From Aliishimia sp965656085 (GTDB taxonomy: Bacteria; Pseudomonadota; Alphaproteobacteria; Rhodobacterales; Rhodobacteraceae): a stretch of 64,000 nt of DNA. The position numbers were made by a program, and so were the translations under genes. The notes under the pieces were generated by a model. The model had not been told where the DNA came from. It did no database searches and saw only the letters and a list, made by a program, of their open reading frames with translations. Position 1 is the first letter of the stretch. Each line of letters starts with the position of its first letter. Where the stretch lies: contig CBFHJA010000019.1 in assembly GCA_965656085.1 (NCBI GenBank), positions 18,691 through 82,690 on the forward strand. The letters run 5' to 3'. Positions 15,963 to 23,825 of this stretch are shown here, one piece after another.

Positions 15963-17744
15963 TCAGAAATTCGCTGCCTCCAATGCCATGACTGTGTCCG
16001 CACCGGACTGGATACGGGCAAGATGCATGGCGGTGGCGGGCAGTTGGCGTGCCATGAAGTAACGCCCTGTGTGCAACTTCGTCTCGTAGAACGTCATATC
16101 GGACGTACCTTCGCTGAGCGCCTTCTTCGCCGCCAGACCCATTTTGGCCCACATCAGTCCGAGGCAGACCTGCCCGAACATGTGCATGAAGTCGTTCGAG
16201 CCCGCGAGCGCGTTGTTGGGGTTCTGCATCGCGTTCTGCATGAAATACATGCCTGCCGCTTGCAGATCCTTCGAAGCGGCCTTCAGCGGTTCGATGAAGT
16301 CCTTGTCGAACTCCGCGTCCTGGCCCGCGTTTTCCTTGGCAAAGGCTTTGACCAGATCGAAGAAGGCCATGACGTGCTTGCCACCGTCTTGCGCCAGCTT
16401 GCGGCCAACAAGGTCGAGCGCCTGCACACCGTTCGCGCCCTCGTATATCATCGCGATGCGGGCATCGCGGGTGAACTGGGACATGCCCCATTCTTCGATG
16501 TAGCCATGGCCGCCATAGACCTGCTGGGCCTTGATCGTGTTGTCATAGCCGACATCGGTGAGGAAGCCTTTGATGACCGGGGTCAGGAGCGAGACGAGCC
16601 CGTCGGCATCTTTGTCGCCGGAGCGATGGGCGGCATCGATCATCGTGGCGCCCCAGAGGATGAAGGCGCGGGCCCCTTCGGCGAAGGACTTCTGATCCAT
16701 CAGCGAGCGGCGGATATCGGGATGCACGATCAGTGGATCGGCCGGGCCATCGGGGTTCTTGACGCCGGTCACGTCGCGGCCCTGCAGGCGGTCCTTGGCG
16801 TAGTCGAGCGCGTTCTGGTAGGCGACCTCGGCCTGCGCGAGACCCTGCATGCCCACACCCAGACGCGCTTCGTTCATCATCGTGAACATGGCGCGCATGC
16901 CTTTGTGCTCTTCGCCGATGAGATAGCCGGTGGCCTCGTCATAGTTCATCACGCAGGTGGAGTTTCCGTGGATACCCATCTTCTCTTCGATCTTGCCCAC
17001 GGCCACGCCATTGCGCGCGCCAAGCGAGCCGTCGTCGTTCACGAGGAATTTGGGAACGATGAAGAGCGACACGCCCTTGATCCCCTCGGGGCCGCCGGAG
17101 ATTTTCGCCAGCACGAGGTGGATGATGTTCTCGGCCATGTCATGCTCACCGGCGGAGATGAAGATCTTCTGCCCGGTGATTTTGTAGGTGCCGTCCTCTT
17201 GCGGCTCGGCCTTGGTGCGCATCATGCCCAGATCGGTGCCGCAATGGGGCTCGGTGAGGTTCATGGTGCCGGTCCAGTCGCAGGCGACCATCTTCGGCAG
17301 GTAGGTGTTTTTCTGCTCCTCGGAGCCATGCGCGAGGATGGCGGAGGCGGCACCATGGGTCAGGCCCTGATACATGGTGAAGGCTTGGTTGGCAGACGAG
17401 AACATCTCGCCCACGGCGGAGCCGATCACGACGGGCATGTTCTGGCCGCCATATTCCTCGGGCATGTCAATTCCGGGCCAGCCGCCCTCTTTCATCTGCT
17501 CGAAGGCGTCCTTGAAGCCGGTGGGCGTGCGCACGACGCCGTTTTCCAGCGTGCAGCCCTCGCGGTCGCCGACCTCGTTGAGTGGTTGAAGCACTCCGGT
17601 GGCGATCTTGCCGGCCTCATCGAGAATGGCGGAGGTGAAATCGGCTTCCAGATCGGCATAACCGGGAATGTCGGAGCCGGAGACGTTCAGCACGTCGTGC
17701 AGGACGAATTGCATGTCTTTGACGGGGGCGGTGTAGCTCGGCAT
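15963..17744 (-). CDS. long acyl-CoA dehydrogenase (about 590 residues, DmdC/FadE-like)
   Basis: 593 residues from the ATG at 17744, preceded by GGGAG on the minus strand. The family core includes GTMNLTEPHCGTDLGMMRTK near residue 165 and YKITGQKIFISAGEHD near 190, plus KAQQVYGGHGYIEEWGMSQF in the C-terminal half. An extra C-terminal domain (about residues 470-593) marks the long subgroup. The opening MPSYTAPVKDMQFVLHDVL is typical of this subgroup, which includes the methylmercaptopropionyl-CoA dehydrogenase DmdC as well as general FadE-type enzymes; I cannot tell which. It lies 53 bases after the MerR regulator on the same strand, so the regulator and enzyme are probably co-transcribed. Confidence 0.88.
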   Translation of the reverse strand: MPSYTAPVKDMQFVLHDVLNVSGSDIPGYADLEADFTSAILDEAGKIATGVLQPLNEVGDREGCTLENGVVRTPTGFKDAFEQMKEGGWPGIDMPEEYGGQNMPVVIGSAVGEMFSSANQAFTMYQGLTHGAASAILAHGSEEQKNTYLPKMVACDWTGTMNLTEPHCGTDLGMMRTKAEPQEDGTYKITGQKIFISAGEHDMAENIIHLVLAKISGGPEGIKGVSLFIVPKFLVNDDGSLGARNGVAVGKIEEKMGIHGNSTCVMNYDEATGYLIGEEHKGMRAMFTMMNEARLGVGMQGLAQAEVAYQNALDYAKDRLQGRDVTGVKNPDGPADPLIVHPDIRRSLMDQKSFAEGARAFILWGATMIDAAHRSGDKDADGLVSLLTPVIKGFLTDVGYDNTIKAQQVYGGHGYIEEWGMSQFTRDARIAMIYEGANGVQALDLVGRKLAQDGGKHVMAFFDLVKAFAKENAGQDAEFDKDFIEPLKAASKDLQAAGMYFMQNAMQNPNNALAGSNDFMHMFGQVCLGLMWAKMGLAAKKALSEGTSDMTFYETKLHTGRYFMARQLPATAMHLARIQSGADTVMALEAANF

Positions 17745-17797
17745 GTCGGTCTCCCTGAAGGGTCTGTGAGTGGTGGCGTGTATGTTTGAAATACGTG

Positions 17798-18199
17798 TTA
17801 CTGGGCGGCTTTTTGCGGTGCGTTCATGGAGGCGATGACTTTCTCGCCCCATTTGAGTTGCTCGCGCAGGTCTTCGATAGCCTCGGTAAGCTCGTCGCGT
17901 TGCGCAATCATGTCATTGAGTCGTTGGCGGGCGATCTCGTAGGTCTTTGCGAGCTGCGTGTTTTGCTGATCGCCGATATGGTAGAGGTCGAGAAGCTGGC
18001 GAATTTCTTCGAGCGAGAAGCCAAAGCGTTTGCCGCGTAGGATCAGCTTGAGCCGGGCGCGGTCGCGCTTGGTGAACAGGCGCTTCTGGCCTTCGCGGAT
18101 CGGGAACAAAAGCTCCTTCGATTCGTAGAAGCGCAGAGTGCGGGGCGTTACGTCGAAAGCTTCGCACATTTCGCGGATCGTCATTGTCTCAGTCGTCAT
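17798..18199 (-). CDS. MerR-family transcriptional regulator (fatty-acid/acyl-CoA type)
   Basis: 133 residues from the ATG at 18199. The winged-helix N-terminus MTIREMCEAFDVTPRTLRFY and KELLFPIREGQKRLFTKRD are typical of MerR regulators of acyl-CoA dehydrogenase clusters. The C-terminal dimerisation helix runs over residues 80-125. There is no Cys cluster, so metal sensing is unlikely; an acyl-CoA ligand is more probable. It is encoded upstream of and with the long acyl-CoA dehydrogenase. Dyads TTGACGTTGACGTAAG and AAGTTTACGTAACTT upstream suggest autoregulation and shared control with the thiolase operon. Confidence 0.88.
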   Translation of the reverse strand: MTTETMTIREMCEAFDVTPRTLRFYESKELLFPIREGQKRLFTKRDRARLKLILRGKRFGFSLEEIRQLLDLYHIGDQQNTQLAKTYEIARQRLNDMIAQRDELTEAIEDLREQLKWGEKVIASMNAPQKAAQ

Positions 18200-18266
18200 A
18201 TCATTCCCTCGGACACTGCGGTTGTGCAGCGCAAATGGCGGGTGCAGGTTTAATTTACAACATTGC

Positions 18267-18282
18267 TTGACGTTGACGTAAG
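18267..18282. promoter_or_regulatory. operator candidate 1 upstream of merR copy 1
   Basis: TTGACGTTGACGTAAG matches the TTGACGT-N2-ACGTCAA dyad found upstream of the thiolase operon in the first arm and in the inner ACGT of the second. Confidence 0.5.
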
Positions 18283-18302
18283 TTCGACGCTGCGTCATTT
18301 TT

Positions 18303-18317
18303 AAGTTTACGTAACTT
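18303..18317. promoter_or_regulatory. operator candidate 2 upstream of merR copy 1
   Basis: AAGTTTACGTAACTT is a near-palindrome containing TTTACGTAA, spaced about 35 bases from the first candidate. The region 18200-18470 holds no gene; besides these sites I see nothing else in it. Confidence 0.4.
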
Positions 18318-18470
18318 CCGGTCACGTCACTCAGCGTCAGGAGCAAGAATCTTAGCTGGCCCGGCAGCGATCACTGCTGCAACCCTGCGCCACCTGGCCC
18401 CGATCCGAGGCCTGTTGTTCGTGAGCATGGCGACTCGGTCTGCGAGGTCCCGGATCATGTCCAGGACGGG

Positions 18471-18857
18471 TCAGCTCGCAGCCTTGCCCGTTGCCAGTTC
18501 GCCCGCCACCTGATCGCGCAGTTGCTGCAATTCGTTGATTGCCTCGTCAAGCTGTGCGCGTTGCTCGGCCAGTTCCTTAAGTTGCCCGTCGGCCATCTCG
18601 ACCCACGTACGCATCTGCGCCTCGGTGCCCTCATGCTCGTAGATCAGCAACCACTGCCGGATGTCTTCGAGTTGGAAACCGAATTTGCGCCCGCGCAGGA
18701 TCAGCTTCATCCGCGCCACCTCGCGCGGCCCATAGAAGCGCGACCGCCCCTCCCGATCGGGCTGCAGAAGCTCGATATACTCGTAATAGCGCAACGTGCG
18801 CGGCGTCACGTCGAACTTGGCGCACATTTCCTTGAAGGACAAACGCTGCTCTGACAT
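18471..18857 (-). CDS. MerR-family transcriptional regulator (second copy)
   Basis: 128 residues from the ATG at 18857, preceded by GGAGGAGG. The sequence FKEMCAKFDVTPRTLRYYEY and LILRGRKFGFQLEDIRQWL is paralogous to the MerR protein 270 bases downstream, with a similar C-terminal coiled helix LKELAEQRAQLDEAINEL. It is divergent from the thioesterase pair, and an inverted repeat lies between them, so it probably regulates itself or those genes. The ligand is unknown. Confidence 0.87.
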   Translation of the reverse strand: MSEQRLSFKEMCAKFDVTPRTLRYYEYIELLQPDREGRSRFYGPREVARMKLILRGRKFGFQLEDIRQWLLIYEHEGTEAQMRTWVEMADGQLKELAEQRAQLDEAINELQQLRDQVAGELATGKAAS

Positions 18858-18905
18858 TCGGCTTCCTCCTCCGGCAGTCGAGCGGAGGGTAGGGCGCAGT
18901 GCGGT

Positions 18906-18932
18906 AAAGTGCAACCGCCGGACTTGCGCTTT
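18906..18932. promoter_or_regulatory. inverted repeat between merR copy 2 and thioesterases
   Basis: AAAGTGCAA and TTGCGCTTT, 9 bases apart, match as an inverted repeat at 8 of 9 positions. They lie in the divergent promoter region, which suggests an operator. It differs in sequence from the TTGACGT dyads. Confidence 0.4.
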
Positions 18933-18978
18933 GCGGCTCTGGGCGCGATGAAAGGCGGCAGACCGCGAAGGGGGCCAC

Positions 18979-19401
18979 ATGGTCGACAAATCAGTCATTG
19001 CGCGCCAGTTCATCGAAGCGATTCCGCATTCGCGGGCGCTCGGGATGACCCTCACCGAGATTGAGGACGGCACAGCCACGATCACCATGCCCTATGCGGA
19101 CCACCTCGTGGGCGACCCGCGCACCGGGGTGATCGCCTCGGGGGCGGTCTCGGCACTGATGGACACGTGCTGCGGCGCGGCCGTGATGGCGCACCCCTCG
19201 AACCCCGGCGGCACTGCGACGATCGATCTGCGCATCGACTACATGCGCGCCGCAACTCCGGGCCAGATGCTGAGCGTCACCGCCCATTGCTACCATGTCA
19301 CGCGCTCGGTCGCCTTCGTGCGCGCCACAACCGTGGATGAGGACCCGGGCAACCCGGTCGCCACGGCCACAGGCTCGTTCACCGTGGAGGGCCAGACATG
19401 A
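18979..19401 (+). CDS. PaaI-family hotdog thioesterase (first of two)
   Basis: 140 residues with a single hotdog fold. The helix segment GVIASGAVSALMDTCCGAAV near residue 50 is the active-site helix of PaaI-type thioesterases, followed by ATIDLRIDYMRAATPGQ. It hydrolyses acyl-CoA or aryl-CoA esters, probably relieving CoA trapping. Its stop overlaps the next thioesterase start by 4 bases (ATGA), so the two are coupled and may form a heteromer. It is divergent from MerR copy 2. Confidence 0.87.
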   Translation: MVDKSVIARQFIEAIPHSRALGMTLTEIEDGTATITMPYADHLVGDPRTGVIASGAVSALMDTCCGAAVMAHPSNPGGTATIDLRIDYMRAATPGQMLSVTAHCYHVTRSVAFVRATTVDEDPGNPVATATGSFTVEGQT

Positions 19402-19904
19402 GCAAACGGCCCCGCCCCGAACCTGTCGATGTCATCAAGCAACGGCGTGACGCGGCGCTCACCCGTTTGGTGGAGGGTGTGCCGTATATCCAGTTCATGG
19501 GCATTTCCTTCGACCGGCGTGGCGACGAGCTGACCGGTGTGATGCGCTTTGACGACAAGCTGATCGGCAACCCGCTCTTGCCCGCCCTGCATGGCGGCGC
19601 GACAGCGGCGTTTTTGGAAGTCACCGCGACGATCACCCTCAGTTGGGAATACCTGTGGGATGCCATCGAACGCGGCGAGTTGCAGGATTTCGACCTGCCG
19701 CGCCTGCCCAAGACTGTAGGGTTCACCGTAGATTACCTGCGCTCGGGCTTGCCCCGCGACGCCTATGCGCGGGCCCGCGTCGTGCGCTCGGGGCGGCGCT
19801 ATGCGTCGGTGCATGTGGAGGGCTGGCAGGACAACCGCGACCGCCTTTTCGCGCAGGCCACCGGCCATTTCGTAATGCCGCCGCGCGAGCGCACAGATGG
19901 GTAG
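19398..19904 (+). CDS. PaaI-family hotdog thioesterase (second of two)
   Basis: 168 residues. LPALHGGATAAFLEVTATI near residue 60 carries the canonical HGG of PaaI-family active sites, which in the first copy reads ASG. TVDYLRSGLPRDAYARARVV forms the following strands. The pair, one with HGG and one with ASG, suggests subfunctionalised subunits. It overlaps the upstream gene by 4 bases. Confidence 0.87.
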   Translation: MSKRPRPEPVDVIKQRRDAALTRLVEGVPYIQFMGISFDRRGDELTGVMRFDDKLIGNPLLPALHGGATAAFLEVTATITLSWEYLWDAIERGELQDFDLPRLPKTVGFTVDYLRSGLPRDAYARARVVRSGRRYASVHVEGWQDNRDRLFAQATGHFVMPPRERTDG

Positions 19905-19926
19905 GCTGGTCAGACCGACTCGCCTC

Positions 19927-19990
19927 GGGCTGGACCCGGGGCCTCGATGGCCCGGACTGCCTCATGACCGCGAGGCCCCGGGTCCAGCCC
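19927..19990. repeat. 19-bp perfect inverted repeat
   Basis: GGGCTGGACCCGGGGCCTC (19927-19945) and its exact reverse complement (19972-19990) enclose a 26-base spacer, in the gap before the MATE gene. It could fold as a very stable hairpin. There is no T tract, so it is not a classical terminator; it may be a dispersed REP-like unit. Confidence 0.75.
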
Positions 19991-20027
19991 GGGGCGGGGT
20001 CTCTTACGTTCATCCGTTCCGGCGTGC

Positions 20028-21365
20028 GTGACCATGTCCATTAACGCCACCGCTGCGCCCCCGCAACCCATCACGCACGCCCGGGTTCTCCAGATCGCGG
20101 TGCCCATTGTGCTGTCGAACGCCACGGTGCCGATCCTCGGGGCGGTCGACACGGGCGTTGTCGGCCAGATGGGCGAGGCCGCGCCCATCGGCGCGGTCGG
20201 GCTGGGCGCGGTGATCCTCTCGTCGATCTACTGGATTTTCGGCTTCCTGCGCATGGGCACAACGGGCCTTGTCGGGCAGGCGGCGGGCGCGGAGGACAGC
20301 GCCGAGGTCTCCGCACTTCTGAGCCGCGCGCTTCTGATCGCGTTCGGCGCCGGGCTGGCGCTCATCGTCCTGCAACCCCTGATCTTCCTAGCCGGTTTCG
20401 CCCTCGCCCCGGCCTCTGACGAAGTCGAAAGCCTCGCCCGGCAATATCTCGCGATCCGCATCTGGACGGCCCCTGCCGCCATCGCGGTCTTCGCGCTCAC
20501 CGGCTGGTTGATCGCGATGGAGCGCACGTCTTCGGTCTTCATCGTCCAATTGGTGATGAACGGGATCAACATCGCGCTCGACCTGTGGTTCGTGCTCGGC
20601 CTCGGCTGGGGCGTGCAGGGCGTGGCCATTGCCACGGTGATCGCGGAAGTGAGCGGCGCGGTACTGGGTCTGTGGTTCTGCCGCGACGTCTTTGCGGTGC
20701 CCGCGTGGCGCGATTGGGCGCGCGTGTTCGACCGGGCGCGGCTGATCCGGATGGCGGTTGTGAACAGCGATATCCTGATCCGCTCGGCGCTACTTCTCGG
20801 GATCTTCACCTCCTTCACCTTCCTCTCGGCAGGTTTCGGCGATGTGACCCTCGCGGCCTCCCACGTGCTGATCCAGTTCCTGTCGATCACCTCCTACGCT
20901 ATGGACGGGTTTGCCTTCTCCGCCGAGGCGCTGGTCGCCCGCGCGGTGGGCCGGGGCGATGTGGCGCGGCTTCGGCGCGGGGCCTTGCTCTCGACGTTCT
21001 GGGGTGGAGTGACCTGCGTTGGCCTCGCGCTTGGCTTCTGGTTCGGCGGGCCGTGGCTGATCGATCTGATGGCTAAGGACCCGCAGGTGCAGCAGGCCGC
21101 GCGGCTCTATCTGCCATGGATGGCTCTGGCGCCTCTGCTCGGGGTATGGGCCTTCATGCTCGACGGGATTTTCATCGGCGCGACGCGCTCGGCGGATATG
21201 CGCAATATGATGGCGGTGAGCTTCGCGATCTACGTCGCCGCGGTGCTGGCGCTGATGCCAACGTTCGGGGCACATGGGCTCTGGGCTGCCCTGTTGATCT
21301 CCTTTGCCGCCCGCGCGGGCACGCTCGCCGCGCGCTACCCAGCGCTGGAACGGGCCGTGCGGTGA
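20028..21365 (+). CDS. MATE-family efflux transporter (DinF-like)
   Basis: 445 residues with about 12 hydrophobic helices. The N-terminal IAVPIVLSNATVPILGAVDT followed by GVVGQMG is the MATE helix-1 signature, with LVGQAAGAED and GWLIAMERTSS further on. It exports drugs or metabolites driven by an H+ or Na+ gradient at the inner membrane; the substrate is unknown. It is probably a separate transcript, because a strong hairpin lies between it and the thioesterases. A second in-frame ATG two codons downstream is also possible. Confidence 0.88.
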   Translation: MTMSINATAAPPQPITHARVLQIAVPIVLSNATVPILGAVDTGVVGQMGEAAPIGAVGLGAVILSSIYWIFGFLRMGTTGLVGQAAGAEDSAEVSALLSRALLIAFGAGLALIVLQPLIFLAGFALAPASDEVESLARQYLAIRIWTAPAAIAVFALTGWLIAMERTSSVFIVQLVMNGINIALDLWFVLGLGWGVQGVAIATVIAEVSGAVLGLWFCRDVFAVPAWRDWARVFDRARLIRMAVVNSDILIRSALLLGIFTSFTFLSAGFGDVTLAASHVLIQFLSITSYAMDGFAFSAEALVARAVGRGDVARLRRGALLSTFWGGVTCVGLALGFWFGGPWLIDLMAKDPQVQQAARLYLPWMALAPLLGVWAFMLDGIFIGATRSADMRNMMAVSFAIYVAAVLALMPTFGAHGLWAALLISFAARAGTLAARYPALERAVR

Positions 21366-21372
21366 GCAGGGA

Positions 21373-21393
21373 TGGTGGGCAGATTGCTCCCCC
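21373..21393. repeat. type-B palindrome, degenerate
   Basis: GGTGGGCAGATTGCTCCCC lies in the 40-base gap between the convergent MATE and ArsC-type genes. It is a worn copy of the GGTGGGCA/TGCCCACC family and may act as a bidirectional hairpin. Confidence 0.5.
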
Positions 21394-21405
21394 TACCGGG
21401 GCGGA

Positions 21406-21750
21406 TCAGTCGAGCAGCGTGAGCACTTCTTCAGGCGGGCGGCCGATCACCGCCCGGTCGAGATGGATCGCGATAGGGCGCTCGATCAGGATCGGATTGT
21501 CGATCATGGCACCGAGCAGCGCCTCTTCGTCCTCCTCATCCGCAAGGTTCAATTCCTTGAAAATCTTTTCCCCGGTCCGCAGAACTGCAGAGGGCGGCAG
21601 GCCCAGAAGTTTGAGGACGTGCTTCAATTCGGTCTGCGTCGGTTGGTCCACCAGATAGCGCCGCACCGTCACCTCCGCCCCGGCTTCTTCCAGCAGGGCC
21701 AGCGCCTGACGCGATTTCGAGCAGCGCGGATTGTGCCAAAGGGTGATCAT
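21406..21750 (-). CDS. arsC: ArsC-family (glutaredoxin-dependent arsenate reductase-like) protein
   Basis: 114 residues from ATG 21750, which overlaps the pyrD stop as ATGA; the TTG further upstream is less likely. ITLWHNPRCSKSRQALALLE carries the catalytic Cys of the ArsC/Spx-like fold, and the C-terminal NPILIERPIAI carries the conserved RP motif. It may reduce arsenate, but in this operon without other ars genes it may simply be a housekeeping ArsC-like thiol enzyme. It is the last gene of DUF952-DUF1330-pyrD-arsC. Confidence 0.85.
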   Translation of the reverse strand: MITLWHNPRCSKSRQALALLEEAGAEVTVRRYLVDQPTQTELKHVLKLLGLPPSAVLRTGEKIFKELNLADEEDEEALLGAMIDNPILIERPIAIHLDRAVIGRPPEEVLTLLD

Positions 21751-22787
21751 AGCCAACGCTCCCTGTCGGTGCCCACGGCCTCGGCGACGGTGCCAAAGCC
21801 GTGCTCGGCGAGCAGCCCGTCCAGCCCCTCCGCGATCCGCGCGGCCAGTGACAGACCGCCATAGACCAGCGCCGTGTAGAGTTGCACGGCACTGGCACCG
21901 GCACGAATTTTGGCAAACGCCTGCTCGGCTGTCGAGACCCCGCCCACGCCGATCAGCGGCAGGTCGCTCAAGCTGGAGAGCTTCGCGAGAACGCGGGTGG
22001 ATTTCTCGAAAAGCGGTGCGCCAGATAGTCCCCCGGCCTCGCCCCGTTGGACGCTTTGCAGCCCGCGCCGCTCCAGCGTGGTGTTGGTCGCGATAATCGC
22101 CGCAACGCCTGTGGACGCGGCAATCCGGGCGATGTCCTCCAGCTCGCTCTCGTCAAGATCGGGCGCGATCTTCAGAAAAACTGGGCAGTCGCCGCGCACG
22201 GCCATCACGCCTGTGAGCAGGGCCTCCAGTGCCTCTGGCCCTTGCAGATCGCGCAGCTTCTCGGTGTTGGGCGAGGAGACATTCACCGTCGCGAAGTCGA
22301 GATGGGTGCGGGTGTTTGCGAGCACGGTGGCGAAATCGGCGGCGCGGTCGGCGCTGTCCTTGTTTGCCCCGAGGTTGAGCCCGATCACCGCGTCCTTGGG
22401 GCGCTGCGCGAGCCGAGCCGTGATCGCCTCCATGCCCTCATTGTTGAAGCCGAACCGGTTGATCGCGGCGCGGTCCTCGGTGAGGCGGAACAAGCGGGGC
22501 TTGGGGTTGCCGGGCTGCGGGCGCGGGGTGGCGGCGCCCACCTCGATGAAGCCAAAGCCCGCGCGGCTGAGCGGCGCCAGCGCCTCGGCGTTCTTGTCGA
22601 ACCCGGCGGCGAGCCCGACCGGGTTGGGCAGCGCGATCCCGGCCAACGTTGTGGCAAGGCGCGGCGAGGTCACTGGGCCTGGGGTGGAGGCAAGACCGGC
22701 GCGCAGGGCTGTCAGCGCGAGCCCATGGGCGCGCTCAGGATCGATCTGGCGCAGGGCCGCAAGGCCGATCTGTTCGGCAAGGCTCAT
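21747..22787 (-). CDS. pyrD: dihydroorotate dehydrogenase (quinone), class 2
   Basis: 346 residues from ATG 22787, typical of membrane-associated class 2 DHODH. It catalyses the fourth step of pyrimidine synthesis, oxidising dihydroorotate with FMN and passing electrons to quinone. NPVGLAAGFDKNAEAL near residue 60 binds FMN; FATVNVSSPNTEKLRDLQ near 170 carries the catalytic Ser region; LIGVGGVSTAEQAFAKIRAG lies near 290. The start overlaps the DUF1330 stop (ATGA), and the end overlaps the arsC-type start in the same way. The N-terminal amphipathic helix segment (SLAEQIGLAALRQIDPERAH) is present. Confidence 0.93.
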   Translation of the reverse strand: MSLAEQIGLAALRQIDPERAHGLALTALRAGLASTPGPVTSPRLATTLAGIALPNPVGLAAGFDKNAEALAPLSRAGFGFIEVGAATPRPQPGNPKPRLFRLTEDRAAINRFGFNNEGMEAITARLAQRPKDAVIGLNLGANKDSADRAADFATVLANTRTHLDFATVNVSSPNTEKLRDLQGPEALEALLTGVMAVRGDCPVFLKIAPDLDESELEDIARIAASTGVAAIIATNTTLERRGLQSVQRGEAGGLSGAPLFEKSTRVLAKLSSLSDLPLIGVGGVSTAEQAFAKIRAGASAVQLYTALVYGGLSLAARIAEGLDGLLAEHGFGTVAEAVGTDRERWL

Positions 22788-23218
22788 CCGAACAGATCGC
22801 CCGCCTTGCCGGGCGCGCAGCGAATGAGGCGCGAGGTCTGTACGGCGGCTTGGCGGTGAACCACCGCCTGCTCGTAAGCCGGGTCCGAGATCATCGCGAG
22901 GAAGGCATGGGCTGTCGGATAACGCGCGATGAACATCGCGTCCCACGCCTCATCAGCGGGCCCGATCAGCGTGGTCTGGAAGGTGGCGCGCCACAGGATC
23001 GACCCGCCGACCTTTTTCAGGACCGGGCCACTGTCCCGCCCGTAGTGGGCATAGGCCTCGGCGCCGCTCAACCCCTTGCCGGCCAGCGCGTGGTCCTCGG
23101 GATAGGCCGCTTCGGGGCGGAACCGCACGAGGTTGAGCATCTCTATGGGATGATCGCGGTCCAGCGCCTTGAACGCTTCGAACTGAGCGCGTTCGGGGTC
23201 GATATGGGCGCCCGTCAC
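22784..23218 (-). CDS. DUF1330 family protein
   Basis: 144 residues with a GTG start that overlaps the stop of the DUF952 gene as GTGA. The dimeric alpha-beta barrel (ferredoxin-like) pattern HPIEMLNLVRFRPEA near residue 23, AYAHYGRDSGPVLKKVGG near 55 and MFIARYPTAHAFLAMISDP near 92 match DUF1330. The enzymatic role of this family is unknown. Tight coupling to pyrD is conserved-looking but its meaning is not clear. Confidence 0.8.
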   Translation of the reverse strand: MTGAHIDPERAQFEAFKALDRDHPIEMLNLVRFRPEAAYPEDHALAGKGLSGAEAYAHYGRDSGPVLKKVGGSILWRATFQTTLIGPADEAWDAMFIARYPTAHAFLAMISDPAYEQAVVHRQAAVQTSRLIRCAPGKAGDLFG

Positions 23219-23550
23219 GTGCGGTCCTTTGAGAAGTCGAACATTCCGTTCACCCGCTCAATCTCGCGATGGGACACCACGTCGGAGAGGGCCAGTGCCC
23301 GGTACAGGTGAGGAAAGTCCTGTCCGCCCCGCGAGGGCTCCCAGCGCAGGGCGGGCGCGAGTCTTGCTTCATCGCAGGCCACCAGCACGATATGCGGGGC
23401 GTCCGCGAAGTGCTTGGCCGCGGTTTCGGCGACCTGACCGGCGGTGGAGAAATGGATATACCCGTCCTCCACATCAATCGGTGCGCCTGTTGTGGTGCCG
23501 GCCTCGCGCAGGACGGCCCATTCCTCGGGTCGGAAAATCTTGTAGATCAT
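23215..23550 (-). CDS. DUF952 family protein
   Basis: 111 residues from ATG 23550. MIYKIFRPEEWAVL, then DGYIHFSTAGQVAETAAKHF and RWEPSRGGQDFPHLY are the hallmark segments of DUF952; the conserved EPSRGGxxFPHLY block resembles ADP-ribosyltransferase-like or sugar-binding folds, but no activity is established. It is the first gene of the four-gene overlapping operon with pyrD. Confidence 0.88.
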   Translation of the reverse strand: MIYKIFRPEEWAVLREAGTTTGAPIDVEDGYIHFSTAGQVAETAAKHFADAPHIVLVACDEARLAPALRWEPSRGGQDFPHLYRALALSDVVSHREIERVNGMFDFSKDRT

Positions 23551-23825
23551 GGTGATGGTTTTGCCCCGGTGCTTCGGGGGCGTCAAGAGAGCTTGCGCGT
23601 CCTGCACGTCGTCCGGTCTGTCGCTTCAGGCGGCAGGGAAAAAGGCAGGGACAAAGGCAACACGGCGCGCCTCTGGGGCATTGGGTACAGGATCCTGCGC
23701 CGGGGCGTTGCGTAGAGAACAAGCGCGCCCTACGCGACCTTGCGGAAACCGATCGGGTTCTCTTTGACATTTGTGTGACACACGCCACGATGACCGCATC
23801 AACCGAAAAACAGGGAGAGTCGTCC

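Noticed and set aside
15939..17789. A 616-residue plus-strand frame opposite the long acyl-CoA dehydrogenase
   Set aside because: Antisense shadow; the minus strand encodes a conserved enzyme with intact motifs.
21406..21750. An arsenic-resistance operon
   Set aside because: No ArsR, ArsB or ArsH gene is nearby, and the gene is tied to pyrD.
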